Below, piece after piece: positions 9,249 through 19,536 of a stretch of 46,584 bases of DNA; position 1 is the stretch's first letter; the number at the start of each line of letters is the position of its first letter. A program made the position numbers and the translations under genes. The notes below the pieces were generated by a model. That model did not search any database. It saw nothing but the letters and a program-made list of their open reading frames with translations, and was not told where the DNA came from. The DNA comes from Zooshikella ganghwensis DSM 15267 (lineage in GTDB: Bacteria > Pseudomonadota > Gammaproteobacteria > Pseudomonadales > Zooshikellaceae). The stretch spans positions 1 to 46,584 of the forward strand of contig NZ_AUAF01000031.1 in the NCBI RefSeq assembly GCF_000428585.1. The letters run 5' to 3'.

Positions 9249-12200
9249 ATGCTTTGGATTACCCGTTGGTTTTCTCGAATTGTTTGGTGGCTTGCAGTCA
9301 CTTTGGTTGTGCTTGTAGCACTTTATGTCAGCCTCGGGCGTTTTCTTCTGCCACACTTATCAGACTACCGTGAAGAATTGGCTCAGACACTGACAGAGTA
9401 CTTTAGTGCTGAGGTGTCAATTGGGCAGTTAGCGGGGAGTTGGCAAGGGTTTAATCCAGCATTGGTTGCGACTGATGTTGTGGTTAAAAGCCCACAAGCC
9501 CCCCAGCAAAATGCACTGTCTGCAAAGCAAATCATCCTATCCTTTGATACGTTAGGCTCCATTTTGGCGGGGTCGTTAGTGTTTGAGCAGCTGGAAGTGA
9601 ATGGTGCCAATGTCCAGCTACAGGAATACAGTGCAAAGCAGTGGCGCTTGCGAGGCTTTCAGGACACTCGCACTGGGGAAAGTGACTTTAGCCTGATTTC
9701 GAAGCTTATTTTACAGCAAAATCGCCTGCATCTACTGGACAGCACTGTTTTATTTGAGCCTTTACAAGGCACAACTCAAGCGCTGAGCGACGTTCAGCTG
9801 ACATTTGAAAATACCCGTCAGGGGATTCATGTGACTGGCTCTGTTCGGGATAGTCATGCAGATCAACCTTCTGGACAGATATCGATTGCAGCCAAAATAA
9901 GTCAATGGGGGAAGACCTGGCAAAAAACTATACTGTCCGCCATGCTCGATGTTGAGGGTATTCACCTAACGCCCTGGTTTGCTATGTTTCTTCCTGAGTC
10001 TGTTCAAATGAATGTAGAACAGCTTAATGGGAAGCTATGGATAACGTGGAATGGGCAACAGTTAAATGCACATAGTAAGCTTGATCTGACTGAGGTCAAG
10101 GGCCGTTGGGCTGACTACCAACTGCCTGTCATCCAGCATTTCAAGATTAACAATAGCCAGCTACAGTGGTCTTCCAGTCAACAGTGGCAGTGGCGTGCTA
10201 AAGATTTAGCACTTGCGGTAAATAATCAACCGCTGTTAACGCTGCCATATATATCAGCAGACAGCCAGCTAACCGAAGTTACACGACTTAAACCGCCTAC
10301 TACTCAAAGAGATGTTGCTCAGCTCACAGCAACAACACAAAGCAGTCAGCCTGATTCTGTTAATCGCTCTAATCAAACCCTGACTAAGACACCACAAATT
10401 ACTTTGGCACTTTCCGAAATTGATTTGGCTGCGCTGAAGAATATAACACTTTCCACCCAATGGCTGCCCAAAGAAGCACACCAGTTGTTGAGTACGCTAA
10501 ATCCGGTAGGGAAATTACGACAGGTGTGGTTGGACTGGCAACCCGCTAACACATCCGCTTTTGTTGCCAGTGCACGCTTAGATCAAGTAGGTGTTGATGC
10601 ATGGGAGAATGCCCCTTCTGGCTCAGGTATTTCAGGTTATACATTGATCACACCCGCCCAGGGCGTGATTTTGCTGGACACTAAACGCTTTAGTTTGGGT
10701 ATGGAAAACCTGTTTCGTAGGACCTGGTACTACGATCAGGCGGCGGGGCGTTTAGAGTGGCGTATTTTTGATAACCAGTATGAACTTTATACCCATGACG
10801 TAGCCTTGTCAGGGGATGATGGGCATTTTAAAGGGCAATTTAGGCTCCAGTTTCCCTTTGATGATAGACCTGCACAAGTGGCTTTAACGGTTGGCGTGAC
10901 AGATGGCGATGCCCAGTACACTGGTCAGTATTTGCCAGCACGAGGAGGGATATCTGAAGAACTGGTCGCCTGGCTTGATCAAAGTATTAAGCGGGCAGAT
11001 ATTGAGTCAGGCGCATTTGTTTATAACGGATCTCTTGACCCTGAGGATTTAGATTCTGCCAGCAATTTTGGTTTGTTTTTTAAGATTAGCCAGGGAACCT
11101 TGCAGTATGACCCTGCATGGCCAGTGGCTAACGGCTTGAAAGCACTGGTGCATGTCAGTAGTGATCACTTGAATGTTGAGGTCGAAGAGGGGGGGATATA
11201 CACCAATAGCAAAATTGATGGTTTGCAGGTAACTGCAGATTTTACCGCGTTGGAAGATAACCAACCGCTAGTGCTGAATTTAACTGGTAATGCAAAGTTG
11301 GTGGGCAGTGATGCAAATAAGCTTCTTCATGAAAGCCCTATAGCTGAAGCGTTAGCTGAGGTTGATGTGCCATGGTCTGTTGCGGGTGACTATGATGTCA
11401 ATCTAGGTTTAAGCATACCACTTGAGGAAAAGGCACAGCCAACGGGGGCGGTCGATATTGGTGTAAAAAATGGCCAAATAAAATTGCCTAAACAGGCTAT
11501 CCACTTCGACAAGATTAATGGTGCTCTGCGCTATGAAGCTGGGCAGGGCATGGTTGCGAAGGATTTAAGGGGAGAGTTTTTAGGTAGTCCATTGGCTGCA
11601 AAGCTAGCGGTGAAAAAAGAAAAGCAACAAACCGTGCAAACTATTCAGCTGCAAGGCCCTATACAAAGCCAGTCATTAATGAGTTGGTTGGGTGCACCGA
11701 AGCCTGTTCAGCAAGTGGTACAAGGCAAAACTGATGTTACAGCTGAACTAAAAGTGTATGCATCCCAGAAGCAGGCTCCACAATTAACCATTGAAACGGA
11801 TTTACAGGGGGTTGGCTTAAACCTGCCTATTCCTTTTGCTAAATCTCCCAGTGAGAAGCGCCTATTACGGTTGAGCATTGCTTTTCAAGAGCCTTTGCTG
11901 CTGAGGGGAATGCTTCAAAATCAACTCAGTGCAGCACTATTACTGGGTAAACAGGGTTTAGTCTCAGCCAATCTGCTGGTGGGCCGCAGTGGGTTGATTT
12001 CGCCTATACCCAGAGGGATTCAAGTGGCGGGCTGGTTACCTGTGCTTGATGTTAGTCAGTGGCAAAAGCTATGGGTTGGCTTTGACAATGAGGGAACGCC
12101 ATCGATTAAACCCGTCACTATTCGCAACTTCGCGATAGATAAGTTAATTGCAGCAGAACAGCAGCTAAACAAAATCAATGTGTCGCTGCTGACGATGAGG

Positions 12201-13223
12201 GATCATTGGCGAGTGTTACTGGATAGTGCTGATTTAAAGGGGCAGGTCAATATGCCTTTTACTCAAGCTCAACCTATGGATATCTGGGTTGATAAAGCGG
12301 TGATTCGAAGTCTTGCGGACAAAAAAGTAAGCTCATCCAAAAGCAATCAGGATACGACAATACAGCCGCAGTCTATTCCTGCGATGAACCTTCGAATACA
12401 TGATTTAACACTGGACAAGCGAAAGATTGGCTCATTATCCGCGAATATTCGTCCAAATCCAAAAGGGCTTCAGGTACAAAATATCGTCGGGGATATGCAG
12501 GGGCTTTCCATTACAGGGGACTTGTCGTGGAATTATCAACGAGGTTTTCATCGTTCGTTTTACAAAGGTGTGATGCGCGCTAAAGATATTGGCAAAGTCC
12601 TCGAAAACTGGGGGTATGCAGCGACACTGACCAGTAAAAAAACAAAAATTTCTATTGATGTCAATTGGCCCGGCTCACCAATGGCTTTTGAGTTAAAAAC
12701 GCTCACGGGTAAAGTGGATAGTAAAATAGAGCATGGTCGTTTTGTGGAAACTGAGCGTTCTGCCAATGCGTTGAAACTGCTGGGTATTCTTAATTTTAAT
12801 TCAATTGCTCGACGTTTACGCTTAGATTTTTCTGACTTATTTTCCTCTGGTGTGAGTTTCGATAAGTTCAAAGTTTATGGGCGTTTTAATGGAGGGATTC
12901 TGACATTTGATAAGCCCGTAACCATCGAGGGACCCTCAGCCGATTTTCAAATGGATGGAGTACTTAATTTTATTACGAATAAGGTTGATGCTTTTCTGGT
13001 AGTTACCCTACCAGTGACGGACAATTTACCCATTATTGCAGTACTGATGGGTGCTCCCCAAGTAGGCGGTGCCATTTATTTATTTGATAAGCTACTCGGT
13101 AATACCGTCCAACAGTTTGCCAGTGCGCGCTATCGTTTGACGGGAACACTGACCGATCCAAAAGTGTCATTTGATAAAATATTCAGTGCTGACACACAAA
13201 AGACGAATAAAGGGAAGAAATGA
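9249..13223 (+). CDS. yhdP: YhdP, AsmA-like phospholipid transport protein
   Basis: 1324 residues, similar to E. coli YhdP (about 1266). One N-terminal membrane anchor (about residues 8-30, WWLAVTLVVLVALYVSLG) is followed by a very long periplasmic beta-rich region of the DUF3971/AsmA type. It ends with the conserved LLGILNFNSIARRLRLDFSD block and a C-terminal segment rich in strands. YhdP, TamB and YdbH are partly redundant bridge-like proteins that carry phospholipids from inner to outer membrane. Neighbouring rng on one side and the nitrilase/tldD genes on the other is the conserved setting. The stop overlaps the nitrilase start as ATGA. A weak GGA precedes the ATG by seven bases. Confidence 0.93.
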   Translation: MLWITRWFSRIVWWLAVTLVVLVALYVSLGRFLLPHLSDYREELAQTLTEYFSAEVSIGQLAGSWQGFNPALVATDVVVKSPQAPQQNALSAKQIILSFDTLGSILAGSLVFEQLEVNGANVQLQEYSAKQWRLRGFQDTRTGESDFSLISKLILQQNRLHLLDSTVLFEPLQGTTQALSDVQLTFENTRQGIHVTGSVRDSHADQPSGQISIAAKISQWGKTWQKTILSAMLDVEGIHLTPWFAMFLPESVQMNVEQLNGKLWITWNGQQLNAHSKLDLTEVKGRWADYQLPVIQHFKINNSQLQWSSSQQWQWRAKDLALAVNNQPLLTLPYISADSQLTEVTRLKPPTTQRDVAQLTATTQSSQPDSVNRSNQTLTKTPQITLALSEIDLAALKNITLSTQWLPKEAHQLLSTLNPVGKLRQVWLDWQPANTSAFVASARLDQVGVDAWENAPSGSGISGYTLITPAQGVILLDTKRFSLGMENLFRRTWYYDQAAGRLEWRIFDNQYELYTHDVALSGDDGHFKGQFRLQFPFDDRPAQVALTVGVTDGDAQYTGQYLPARGGISEELVAWLDQSIKRADIESGAFVYNGSLDPEDLDSASNFGLFFKISQGTLQYDPAWPVANGLKALVHVSSDHLNVEVEEGGIYTNSKIDGLQVTADFTALEDNQPLVLNLTGNAKLVGSDANKLLHESPIAEALAEVDVPWSVAGDYDVNLGLSIPLEEKAQPTGAVDIGVKNGQIKLPKQAIHFDKINGALRYEAGQGMVAKDLRGEFLGSPLAAKLAVKKEKQQTVQTIQLQGPIQSQSLMSWLGAPKPVQQVVQGKTDVTAELKVYASQKQAPQLTIETDLQGVGLNLPIPFAKSPSEKRLLRLSIAFQEPLLLRGMLQNQLSAALLLGKQGLVSANLLVGRSGLISPIPRGIQVAGWLPVLDVSQWQKLWVGFDNEGTPSIKPVTIRNFAIDKLIAAEQQLNKINVSLLTMRDHWRVLLDSADLKGQVNMPFTQAQPMDIWVDKAVIRSLADKKVSSSKSNQDTTIQPQSIPAMNLRIHDLTLDKRKIGSLSANIRPNPKGLQVQNIVGDMQGLSITGDLSWNYQRGFHRSFYKGVMRAKDIGKVLENWGYAATLTSKKTKISIDVNWPGSPMAFELKTLTGKVDSKIEHGRFVETERSANALKLLGILNFNSIARRLRLDFSDLFSSGVSFDKFKVYGRFNGGILTFDKPVTIEGPSADFQMDGVLNFITNKVDAFLVVTLPVTDNLPIIAVLMGAPQVGGAIYLFDKLLGNTVQQFASARYRLTGTLTDPKVSFDKIFSADTQKTNKGKK

Positions 13224-14062
13224 AACATAAAGTAGCTGCTGTACAAATGAACTCTGGTATGGATGTCGCAGAGAACTTAACGCATTCTGAGCGCTTAATT
13301 AGTCAGGTCGCTCGACTCGGTGCTCGTTTGGTGGTGTTGCCAGAGTGTTTCGCTGCGTTTGCTGCATCTGATATGCTAGCCATAGGGCAGGGGGAGCAAA
13401 CTAATGAAGGGCCTATTCGATCTTTTTTAGCGGAGCAGGCAAAAACTCATAAAATCTGGCTGGTAGCAGGCTCTATTCCTTATTTTCCAGAGGGGCAAAC
13501 AGATGATCGCTGCTTGGCCAGCTGTTTTGTCTATAATGATCAGGGAGACGAAGTCGCGCGTTATGATAAAATCCACTTATTTGATGTCAATGTGGATGAC
13601 AGCAAAGGGTCGTATCGGGAGTCAAAGGAGTTCCTGCCAGGTAAACATCTTGTCGTTATTGATACCCCGTTTGGTCGAGTAGCACCCGTCATTTGCTACG
13701 ATTTACGTTTTCCAGAAATATTCAGGAAGCTGGCTGAGCAGCACGTCGATATTTTTTGTATTCCGTCTGCGTTTACGGCAGTTACAGGTGCTGCGCACTG
13801 GGAAACATTAGTAAAAGCTCGCGCGATTGAAAATTTTAGTTATGTGATTGCCGCCAATCAGACAGGTATGCATGGGGATAAGCGTGAAACCCATGGTCAC
13901 TCAATGATTGTCGATCCTTGGGGACAAGCAATTGCTTCTACCACAAAAGGTGAAGCCGTTATTCTGGCTGATATTGATTTACAAAAAGTCAAACAAATTC
14001 GTGATCAGATGCCTTCATTATCGCATCGATGTCCTTATGAACTGGCTGTGATCAAGAAATAG
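13220..14062 (+). CDS. Carbon-nitrogen hydrolase (Nit family), probable deaminated-glutathione amidase or omega-amidase
   Basis: 280 residues with the nitrilase-superfamily triad Glu42 (VVLPECFA), Lys117 (RYDKIHLFD) and Cys159 ([10 protein letters not shown]). The YDKIHLFDV segment and the short length place it with the Nit1/Nit2 branch. Members hydrolyse deaminated glutathione or alpha-keto amides as metabolite repair; the exact substrate cannot be read from sequence. It is coupled to yhdP (ATGA overlap) with AGGGA just upstream, and followed 14 nt later by tldD. Confidence 0.88.
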   Translation: MKHKVAAVQMNSGMDVAENLTHSERLISQVARLGARLVVLPECFAAFAASDMLAIGQGEQTNEGPIRSFLAEQAKTHKIWLVAGSIPYFPEGQTDDRCLASCFVYNDQGDEVARYDKIHLFDVNVDDSKGSYRESKEFLPGKHLVVIDTPFGRVAPVICYDLRFPEIFRKLAEQHVDIFCIPSAFTAVTGAAHWETLVKARAIENFSYVIAANQTGMHGDKRETHGHSMIVDPWGQAIASTTKGEAVILADIDLQKVKQIRDQMPSLSHRCPYELAVIKK

Positions 14063-14076
14063 GTTTCTTATTATTT

Positions 14077-15519
14077 ATGACTGATTTATTACTCTCTGCA
14101 AAAGAACAACTGTTGATGCCTGCTGAGCTCACAGAAAATCATGTTGCCAATATTATTGATGGCATGTTGGGTCATCAGATTGATGCAGCAGACTTATATT
14201 TTCAAAACTCGCGTTTTGAGTCTTGGGTTTTAGACGATGGCATCGTTAAAGAGGGCAGCTTCAATGTTGATCGTGGAGTAGGTGTGCGCGCCATGAGCGG
14301 TGAGAAAACTGGCTTTGCTTATTCCAATGAAATCATTCTTCCCGCATTAAATCAGGCAGCAGAAGCGGCTCGGTCGATTGCAGTACGAGGGCAAACTCAG
14401 TCAGTACAGGCTTGGCAGCGTTCACGCCCGTTAGCACTGTATCCTGCCAGTAATCCTCTTAATGTGATGACACAGCAGGATAAGGTAACACTGCTAAAAG
14501 ATATGGATCAGCAAGCACGACAACTGGATCCAAGAGTAAAACAGGTGACGGTTAGTTTAGCGGGAGGCTATGAAACAGTCTTAGTCGCTGCGAGTGATGG
14601 TACTTTAGCAGGTGATGTAAGGCCATTGGTGCGTTTAAATATTTCTGTGATTGTAGAGCAGGATGGGCGTCGTGAGCGAGGATCTGCTGGTGGTGGAGGG
14701 CGCACGGATTACCAGCTATTTATCAAAGAAAATCGTGCTCAAGATTACGTGCGTGAAGCTGTGCGTCAGGCGCTGGTCAACCTTGAAGCAGAGCCTTCTC
14801 CAGCAGGTGCTATGCCTGTGGTGCTGGGACCTGGCTGGTCTGGTGTATTGCTCCATGAGGCTGTAGGCCATGGCTTGGAGGGGGATTTTAACCGTAAAGG
14901 TAGCTCTGCATATTCCGGTCGAATTGGTGAGCAAGTTACCTCTTCTCTCTGCACAGTGGTTGATGATGGCACATTACCAGGGCGGCGAGGGTCGCTGAAT
15001 ATGGATGATGAAGGGGTGCCAACCGAGTGTACGGTATTGATTGAAAAAGGTATTCTGAAAAATTACATGCAAGATAAGCAAAATGCTCGTCTGATGGGTA
15101 TGAAAGCAACGGGTAATGGACGTCGGGAGTCTTACTCTCACTTGCCTATGCCGCGTATGACTAACACTTATATGCTGCCGGGTGAACATGACCCAGAAGA
15201 AATAATTGCTTCAGTTGATAGAGGTATTTACGCCGCGCAGCTTGGTGGTGGGCAGGTTGATATTACCTCAGGCAAGTTTGTATTTTCGACCAGTGAAGCT
15301 TATTTAATCGAAAATGGAAAAATTACACGGCCAGTGAAGGGTGCTACTTTAATTGGCAATGGCCCTGATGTAATGAACAACATCACGATGGTAGGTAATG
15401 ATTTATCACTTGATCCTGGTATAGGTGTGTGTGGTAAAGAAGGCCAGTCAGTACCAGTAGGTGTTGGGCAGCCAACCCTAAAAATTGCAGAAATAACTGT
15501 GGGAGGCACAGGGGCATAA
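14077..15519 (+). CDS. tldD: Metalloprotease TldD
   Basis: 480 residues, the catalytic subunit of the TldD/TldE (PmbA) heterodimeric Zn protease. In E. coli the complex matures microcin B17, degrades the CcdA antitoxin and cleaves unfolded peptides threaded into its chamber. The HExxxH motif is HEAVGH at residues 260-265. The glycine-rich C-terminal [15 protein letters not shown] contains Cys452, the likely third zinc ligand. Its partner pmbA lies 730 nt downstream, with darP inverted between them. No strong Shine-Dalgarno precedes the ATG. The TAA stop lies in the loop of a perfect hairpin. Confidence 0.97.
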   Translation: MTDLLLSAKEQLLMPAELTENHVANIIDGMLGHQIDAADLYFQNSRFESWVLDDGIVKEGSFNVDRGVGVRAMSGEKTGFAYSNEIILPALNQAAEAARSIAVRGQTQSVQAWQRSRPLALYPASNPLNVMTQQDKVTLLKDMDQQARQLDPRVKQVTVSLAGGYETVLVAASDGTLAGDVRPLVRLNISVIVEQDGRRERGSAGGGGRTDYQLFIKENRAQDYVREAVRQALVNLEAEPSPAGAMPVVLGPGWSGVLLHEAVGHGLEGDFNRKGSSAYSGRIGEQVTSSLCTVVDDGTLPGRRGSLNMDDEGVPTECTVLIEKGILKNYMQDKQNARLMGMKATGNGRRESYSHLPMPRMTNTYMLPGEHDPEEIIASVDRGIYAAQLGGGQVDITSGKFVFSTSEAYLIENGKITRPVKGATLIGNGPDVMNNITMVGNDLSLDPGIGVCGKEGQSVPVGVGQPTLKIAEITVGGTGA

Positions 15520-15527
15520 GCCCCTGT
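15508..15527. terminator. Hairpin spanning the tldD stop codon
   Basis: ACAGGGGC (15508-15515) and GCCCCTGT (15520-15527) form a perfect 8-bp GC-rich stem around the tetraloop ATAA, which contains the tldD stop codon. Only a short T-stretch follows. It stands between convergent tldD and darP and may terminate in both directions. Confidence 0.5.
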
Positions 15528-15561
15528 TTATGAGTTATACCTATAGCGCAGGACTATGGTT

Positions 15562-16095
15562 TTAACCTAAAAAGTTCTGCTGCAGGTCCAGCTCCCGCAG
15601 GTAACGAAAGAGTTTACGGCTAGCACTGGGCGGCTTATTGTTTGCCGCTTCTTTGTGAGCCTGTCGGATCAGCTGTCTTACATGTTGAACTTCAACTTCA
15701 GGGCACTGTGCCATTAATTCATTCAGGGATTCTTGGCTAGTAGACTCGTCAATTAACCGGTCACGCCAGCGTTCCAGCAAGTGAAAGCGCCGTGCAGATT
15801 CTTCGCTGGTACTGTCAAGGCGGTCTAATGTTGCAATAATTGCTTCAGTATCTTGGTCACGCATCAGCTTGCCAATAAACTGCAGGTGGCGTTTTTGGGC
15901 ATTAAAGCTTTTAATGCGTTTACCTTCTTCCAGGGCTTGGCGTAACCTGTCGTTTAGTGGAAGTTGGTTAAGAATATCTGGTTTTAGCTCTAGTAAGCGC
16001 TGGCCTAACGCCAGCAAAGAATGCATTTCACGCTTGAGCTGGGATTTACTTTTATAGTCGTCAAATTCTTCAGGTAAGGCTTCGTCAGTCATCAT
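15562..16095 (-). CDS. darP: Dual-action ribosomal maturation protein DarP (YjgA, DUF615)
   Basis: 177 residues, mostly helical and highly charged, with the DUF615 signatures KSKSQLKREMHSLLALGQRL and ALEEGKRIKSFNAQKRHLQF and the C-terminal RKLFRYLRELD. DarP binds late 50S ribosomal particles and promotes maturation of the peptidyl-transferase centre. Two adjacent ATG codons (16095 and 16092) are equally plausible starts. It is divergent from pmbA and convergent with tldD. Confidence 0.94.
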   Translation of the reverse strand: MMTDEALPEEFDDYKSKSQLKREMHSLLALGQRLLELKPDILNQLPLNDRLRQALEEGKRIKSFNAQKRHLQFIGKLMRDQDTEAIIATLDRLDSTSEESARRFHLLERWRDRLIDESTSQESLNELMAQCPEVEVQHVRQLIRQAHKEAANNKPPSASRKLFRYLRELDLQQNFLG

Positions 16096-16168
16096 TCTGC
16101 TAAGGAATCTTTGTTACAGTATGGCGCAATTGTAGCCTGAATCATCTTAGTTAACACTACTTGATTCA

Positions 16169-16190
16169 TATACCCAATACGAAGGGTATA
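16169..16190. repeat. 22-bp palindromic element, copy A (darP-pmbA gap)
   Basis: Arms TATACCC and GGGTATA flank an 8-nt centre AATACGAA. The arms are identical to those of copies at 28243 and 44020. It lies between the divergent darP and pmbA starts. Confidence 0.6.
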
Positions 16191-16249
16191 ATCACGAGCC
16201 TGGATCACTTGACTCAGCCTGTTTAACACTAACAAGTTTAAATATATTT

Positions 16250-17608
16250 ATGACTGTGCAACAACATTCTCACTCAATCGATCCTAAGGTCGAGCAAAAA
16301 CAGCTGGAAAGCCTGGTTGAACAAATTCTAGCTGAAGCGAAACGACAAGGTGCCACAGCAGCTGAAGTCGGTGTTAGCTTGGATACCGGCTTATCTGCCA
16401 GTGTCCGTAAGGGCGAGGTCGAAACGGTAGAGTTCAACTGTGATCGAGGCTTTGGCATTACAGTGTATATCGGGCAGCGAAAAGGGTCAGCCAGTACGTC
16501 AGATAGCTCATCCCAAGCGATCGAGGATACTGTTGCTGCAGCAGTGAATATTGCTCGATATACATCAGAGGATAACTGTGCGGGGTTGGCTGATCCTGAG
16601 CAAATGGCGCAGCAAGTCCCTGATCTGGACTTGTATCATCCCTGGGGTATCAACCCAGAGCAAGCCGTGGAGTTGGCCAAAACGACAGAAGCTGCAGCCT
16701 TTCAACAAAGTGAGCTTATCAGTAACTCAGAAGGCTCAACAGTTGCTAGTCATCAGGGCTGCCGGTTGTATGGCAACTCCAATGGCTTTTTGGGTAGCTA
16801 TTTATCCAGCCGCCACAGTATCAGCTGCGTTATGATTGCCCAGCAGCAGAATGAAATGCAGCGTGACTATTGGTATACCATTGCCCGGAATAGCAATGAC
16901 CTGCAAGCTGCTGAGCAGGTAGGTATTAAAGCCGCTGAGCGTACAGCAGCCCGCTTGGGATCACGTAAAGTGGAAACCTGTCAAGTGCCTGTGCTTTTTT
17001 CGGCGGAGCTGGCGAGTAGTTTACTGGGGCATTTTCTTTCTGCTGTAACAGGTTCTAGTCAGTATCGCGAAGCATCATTTTTGTTAAATAGCCTTGGTCA
17101 ACAGATTTTTCCTGATAATGTACGCATTCATGAGCAGCCACACTTAAAGGGTGCCATAGGAAGTGCAGCGTTTGATAATGATGGGGTAGCGACTTATGCA
17201 AAAGATTTTGTAGCAGATGGGGTGCTGCAAAGTTATATCTTAAGTACGTATTCTGCCCGTAAGTTGAAAATGCAGAGTACAGCAAATGCGGGTGGAGTTC
17301 ATAATCTTTTCATTGAACCCAATAACCACTCTTTTGAGGATTTGCTGAAAAAAATGGATCGAGGGCTGTTAGTTACAGAGCTAATGGGGCATGGTGTTAA
17401 TACCGTTACAGGGGACTACTCTCGCGGTGCTGCGGGCTTCTGGGTTGAAAATGGCAAAATCCAGTTTCCGGTGTCAGAGGTTACGATTGCTAGCAACTTA
17501 AAAGATATGTTTAGAAACCTGGTTGCTATTGGCAGTGATATTGACTGGCGAAGTAATGTTAAAACCGGTTCGTTGCTGGTTGAGCAAATGACTGTGGCTG
17601 GACACTAA
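16250..17608 (+). CDS. pmbA: Metalloprotease subunit PmbA (TldE)
   Basis: 452 residues, the non-catalytic partner of TldD. It shares the fold but lacks HExxxH, as expected for TldE. Family features are SVRKGEVETVEFNCDRGFGI near the N-terminus and the C-terminal GDYSRGAAGFWVENGKIQFP and EVTIASNL. The AT-rich upstream region has no clear Shine-Dalgarno; the ATG is chosen because the N-terminal region then has the usual family length. It faces mgtE convergently. Confidence 0.96.
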   Translation: MTVQQHSHSIDPKVEQKQLESLVEQILAEAKRQGATAAEVGVSLDTGLSASVRKGEVETVEFNCDRGFGITVYIGQRKGSASTSDSSSQAIEDTVAAAVNIARYTSEDNCAGLADPEQMAQQVPDLDLYHPWGINPEQAVELAKTTEAAAFQQSELISNSEGSTVASHQGCRLYGNSNGFLGSYLSSRHSISCVMIAQQQNEMQRDYWYTIARNSNDLQAAEQVGIKAAERTAARLGSRKVETCQVPVLFSAELASSLLGHFLSAVTGSSQYREASFLLNSLGQQIFPDNVRIHEQPHLKGAIGSAAFDNDGVATYAKDFVADGVLQSYILSTYSARKLKMQSTANAGGVHNLFIEPNNHSFEDLLKKMDRGLLVTELMGHGVNTVTGDYSRGAAGFWVENGKIQFPVSEVTIASNLKDMFRNLVAIGSDIDWRSNVKTGSLLVEQMTVAGH

Positions 17609-17655
17609 TCATCATTACCTTTTAAGTTACATTAATTATTAAGTTCCTCTGGTGC

Positions 17656-17683
17656 TAGCCTCATGCGAAAAAGTATGAGGCTA
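17656..17683. terminator. Hairpin at the convergent pmbA/mgtE ends
   Basis: TAGCCTCAT (17656-17664) and ATGAGGCTA (17675-17683) form a perfect 9-bp stem with a 10-nt loop, overlapping the last codons of mgtE. There is no strong T-run on either strand, so its role as a terminator is tentative. Confidence 0.45.
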
Positions 17684-19016
17684 ATCCAAGAAAAGCAACA
17701 AAGCCTACAACATCTGTGACTGTGGTTAGTATTACGCTTCCGGCTAATGCAGGATCAATACGCATTGCTTTTAACAATAGGGGAAGCGCAGCACCTGCAA
17801 TGGCTGCCACTAATAAATTTGCGACCATTGCTAGTGCAATCACAAGAGAAATGATGGGGTCTTTAAACCATAGCATCGCTGCTATGGAGACGACTATGGC
17901 CCAAAGACAACCATTCAGGAAACCAACAATACACTCCCGTGATAACAGCCAGCGCACATTGGATTGACCAATTTGGCCAAGCGCCATCGCACGAATGACC
18001 AGAGTGAGCGTTTGGCTTCCTGCAATACCCCCCATGCTGGCGACAATCGGCATAAGCACTGCGAGGGCGACGACTTTGTCGATGGTGTCCTGAAACATGC
18101 CAATAACTGCTGAGGCTATAAACGCTGTTAATAAGTTAATCCCTAACCAGATTGCTCGGCTACGGGCTGTTTTCATCACTGGAGCAAAGGTATCGGCATC
18201 TTCATCCAGGCCTGCCATACTCATCAATGAGTGCTCACCTTCTTCACGGATGACATCAACCACATCATCAACGGTGATACGGCCCACCAGCTTGCCTTCT
18301 TCATCTATTACCGGGGCTGAAACTAAGTCTTGGCGCTCAAATAACAGTGCTACTTGGTTGGCTGACATGCTGGCGGGAATAGCCTGGATATCGGTCTGCA
18401 TGACTTCTCGTACACTGATAGAGGGGTGAGTTGTCAACATTTTGCTGATGGGCAATACACCAATAAATTCATCACGACGATTAACGACCAGTAAAGCATC
18501 GGTCATTTCTGGTAGTTCAGGATGGCGGCGCAAATAGCGAAATACAACATCCAGTGTATTACTGGGACGGACAGTAATCATATCCGTATTCATCAAGCCG
18601 CCAGCAGTATCTTCTGGATAAGATAAAACCTGCTCTACACGATGACGGTCTTGGGCATCCATGGATGCCAACACTTGTCGGGTAATAGTATCTGGCAGCA
18701 GTTGCAGCATATCTGCCAGATCATCGGTATCAATATTTTCAGTGAGGGCTGCCACCTCATCAACATTCATCTGCTCCAGATAAAATTGGCGCAGATCATC
18801 ACCAAGCTCTTGAAGCACTTCTGCAGCAAGCTCTTTATCCAACAGCTGCCAAATAAGCGTTCTTACTTTGGGGGGGGAGGATTCCAGTAGGTGAGCAATG
18901 TCCGCTGAGGTTAGGCTGTTCAGCATCATTGATACTTGGGGGGATACCCCTTGTTCCAGTGCCTCATTTAAGACCTGGATTTGGGTATCGGAAATGCTGC
19001 TTTGTTGTTGAGCCAT
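17661..19016 (-). CDS. mgtE: Magnesium transporter MgtE
   Basis: 451 residues, standard MgtE length. A cytosolic N-domain of superhelical repeats (about 20-135) is followed by a CBS pair (about 140-265), a plug helix, and five C-terminal membrane helices. The domains sense Mg2+ and gate the channel. The pore segment reads PIVASMGGIAGSQTLTL, and the TM5 Asp expected to bind Mg2+ is Asp435 in TDVVGF. AGGGGG stands just before the ATG. No Mg-sensing riboswitch was recognised in the 223-nt gap upstream. Confidence 0.96.
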   Translation of the reverse strand: MAQQQSSISDTQIQVLNEALEQGVSPQVSMMLNSLTSADIAHLLESSPPKVRTLIWQLLDKELAAEVLQELGDDLRQFYLEQMNVDEVAALTENIDTDDLADMLQLLPDTITRQVLASMDAQDRHRVEQVLSYPEDTAGGLMNTDMITVRPSNTLDVVFRYLRRHPELPEMTDALLVVNRRDEFIGVLPISKMLTTHPSISVREVMQTDIQAIPASMSANQVALLFERQDLVSAPVIDEEGKLVGRITVDDVVDVIREEGEHSLMSMAGLDEDADTFAPVMKTARSRAIWLGINLLTAFIASAVIGMFQDTIDKVVALAVLMPIVASMGGIAGSQTLTLVIRAMALGQIGQSNVRWLLSRECIVGFLNGCLWAIVVSIAAMLWFKDPIISLVIALAMVANLLVAAIAGAALPLLLKAMRIDPALAGSVILTTVTDVVGFVAFLGLASYFFA

Positions 19017-19239
19017 AACCCCCCCTGTTGGGCAGTACAGAAGTTACAGGAAGCATAAGAGCGCAAATTCTAACGAAAATTTGCTATAGGCCAAAGTATC
19101 TTCTTGATTTGTTTTGCTAAATCAGAGTATGTAGAGGTTGGAATAGGCACCGTTAAGTGTGTTTTTGCTTGTTTTTGGGTAGTCTTAGTAGTTTGTTAAG
19201 ATTGGCAAGAGGCAAAAGCAGAGGCTGACTTGGTGGTAA

Positions 19240-19509
19240 CTACTCGCCTTCTTCAAAATAGTTATCAACCAATGCCTTAAGTGCAATAAATGCCTGCTCT
19301 TCATCTTTGCCTTCAATAAGGACATCAAGTGTTGTACCTTGGCTGGCTGCTAGCATCATTACAGACATAATGCTTTTGCCGTCTACCATTTTACCTGCTT
19401 TACCAACACGAATTGTACTGCCAAAGGCTGCAGCCGTTGTTACAAACTTTGCAGCAGCACGGGCATGAAGCCCTAGCTTATTTATGATGATGAGTTGCTC
19501 TTCTATCAT
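19240..19509 (-). CDS. ptsO: Nitrogen-PTS phosphocarrier NPr
   Basis: 89-residue HPr-like protein. Phosphorylatable His15 is in KLGLHARAAAKF, and Ser46 lies in the GKSIMSVMMLA helix, as in HPr. It transfers phosphate from EI-Ntr to EIIA-Ntr (PtsN, also in this block) in the regulatory PTS that senses nitrogen and carbon status. It is last in the rpoN-type operon, 27 nt after rapZ. Confidence 0.95.
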   Translation of the reverse strand: MIEEQLIIINKLGLHARAAAKFVTTAAAFGSTIRVGKAGKMVDGKSIMSVMMLAASQGTTLDVLIEGKDEEQAFIALKALVDNYFEEGE

Positions 19510-19536
19510 GGTGACGGCTGAAGTCTTAACGTTTAA

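Noticed and set aside
14077-17608. darP inverted between tldD and pmbA as a rearrangement
   Set aside because: As far as I recall the same tldD-darP-pmbA order occurs in pseudomonads, so it is probably ancestral for the group.
17661-19016. GGIAGSQ instead of GGNAGxQ in the MgtE pore as a loss-of-function change
   Set aside because: The surrounding helix is intact, the Mg-binding Asp is kept, and I believe this variant is common in gammaproteobacterial MgtE.
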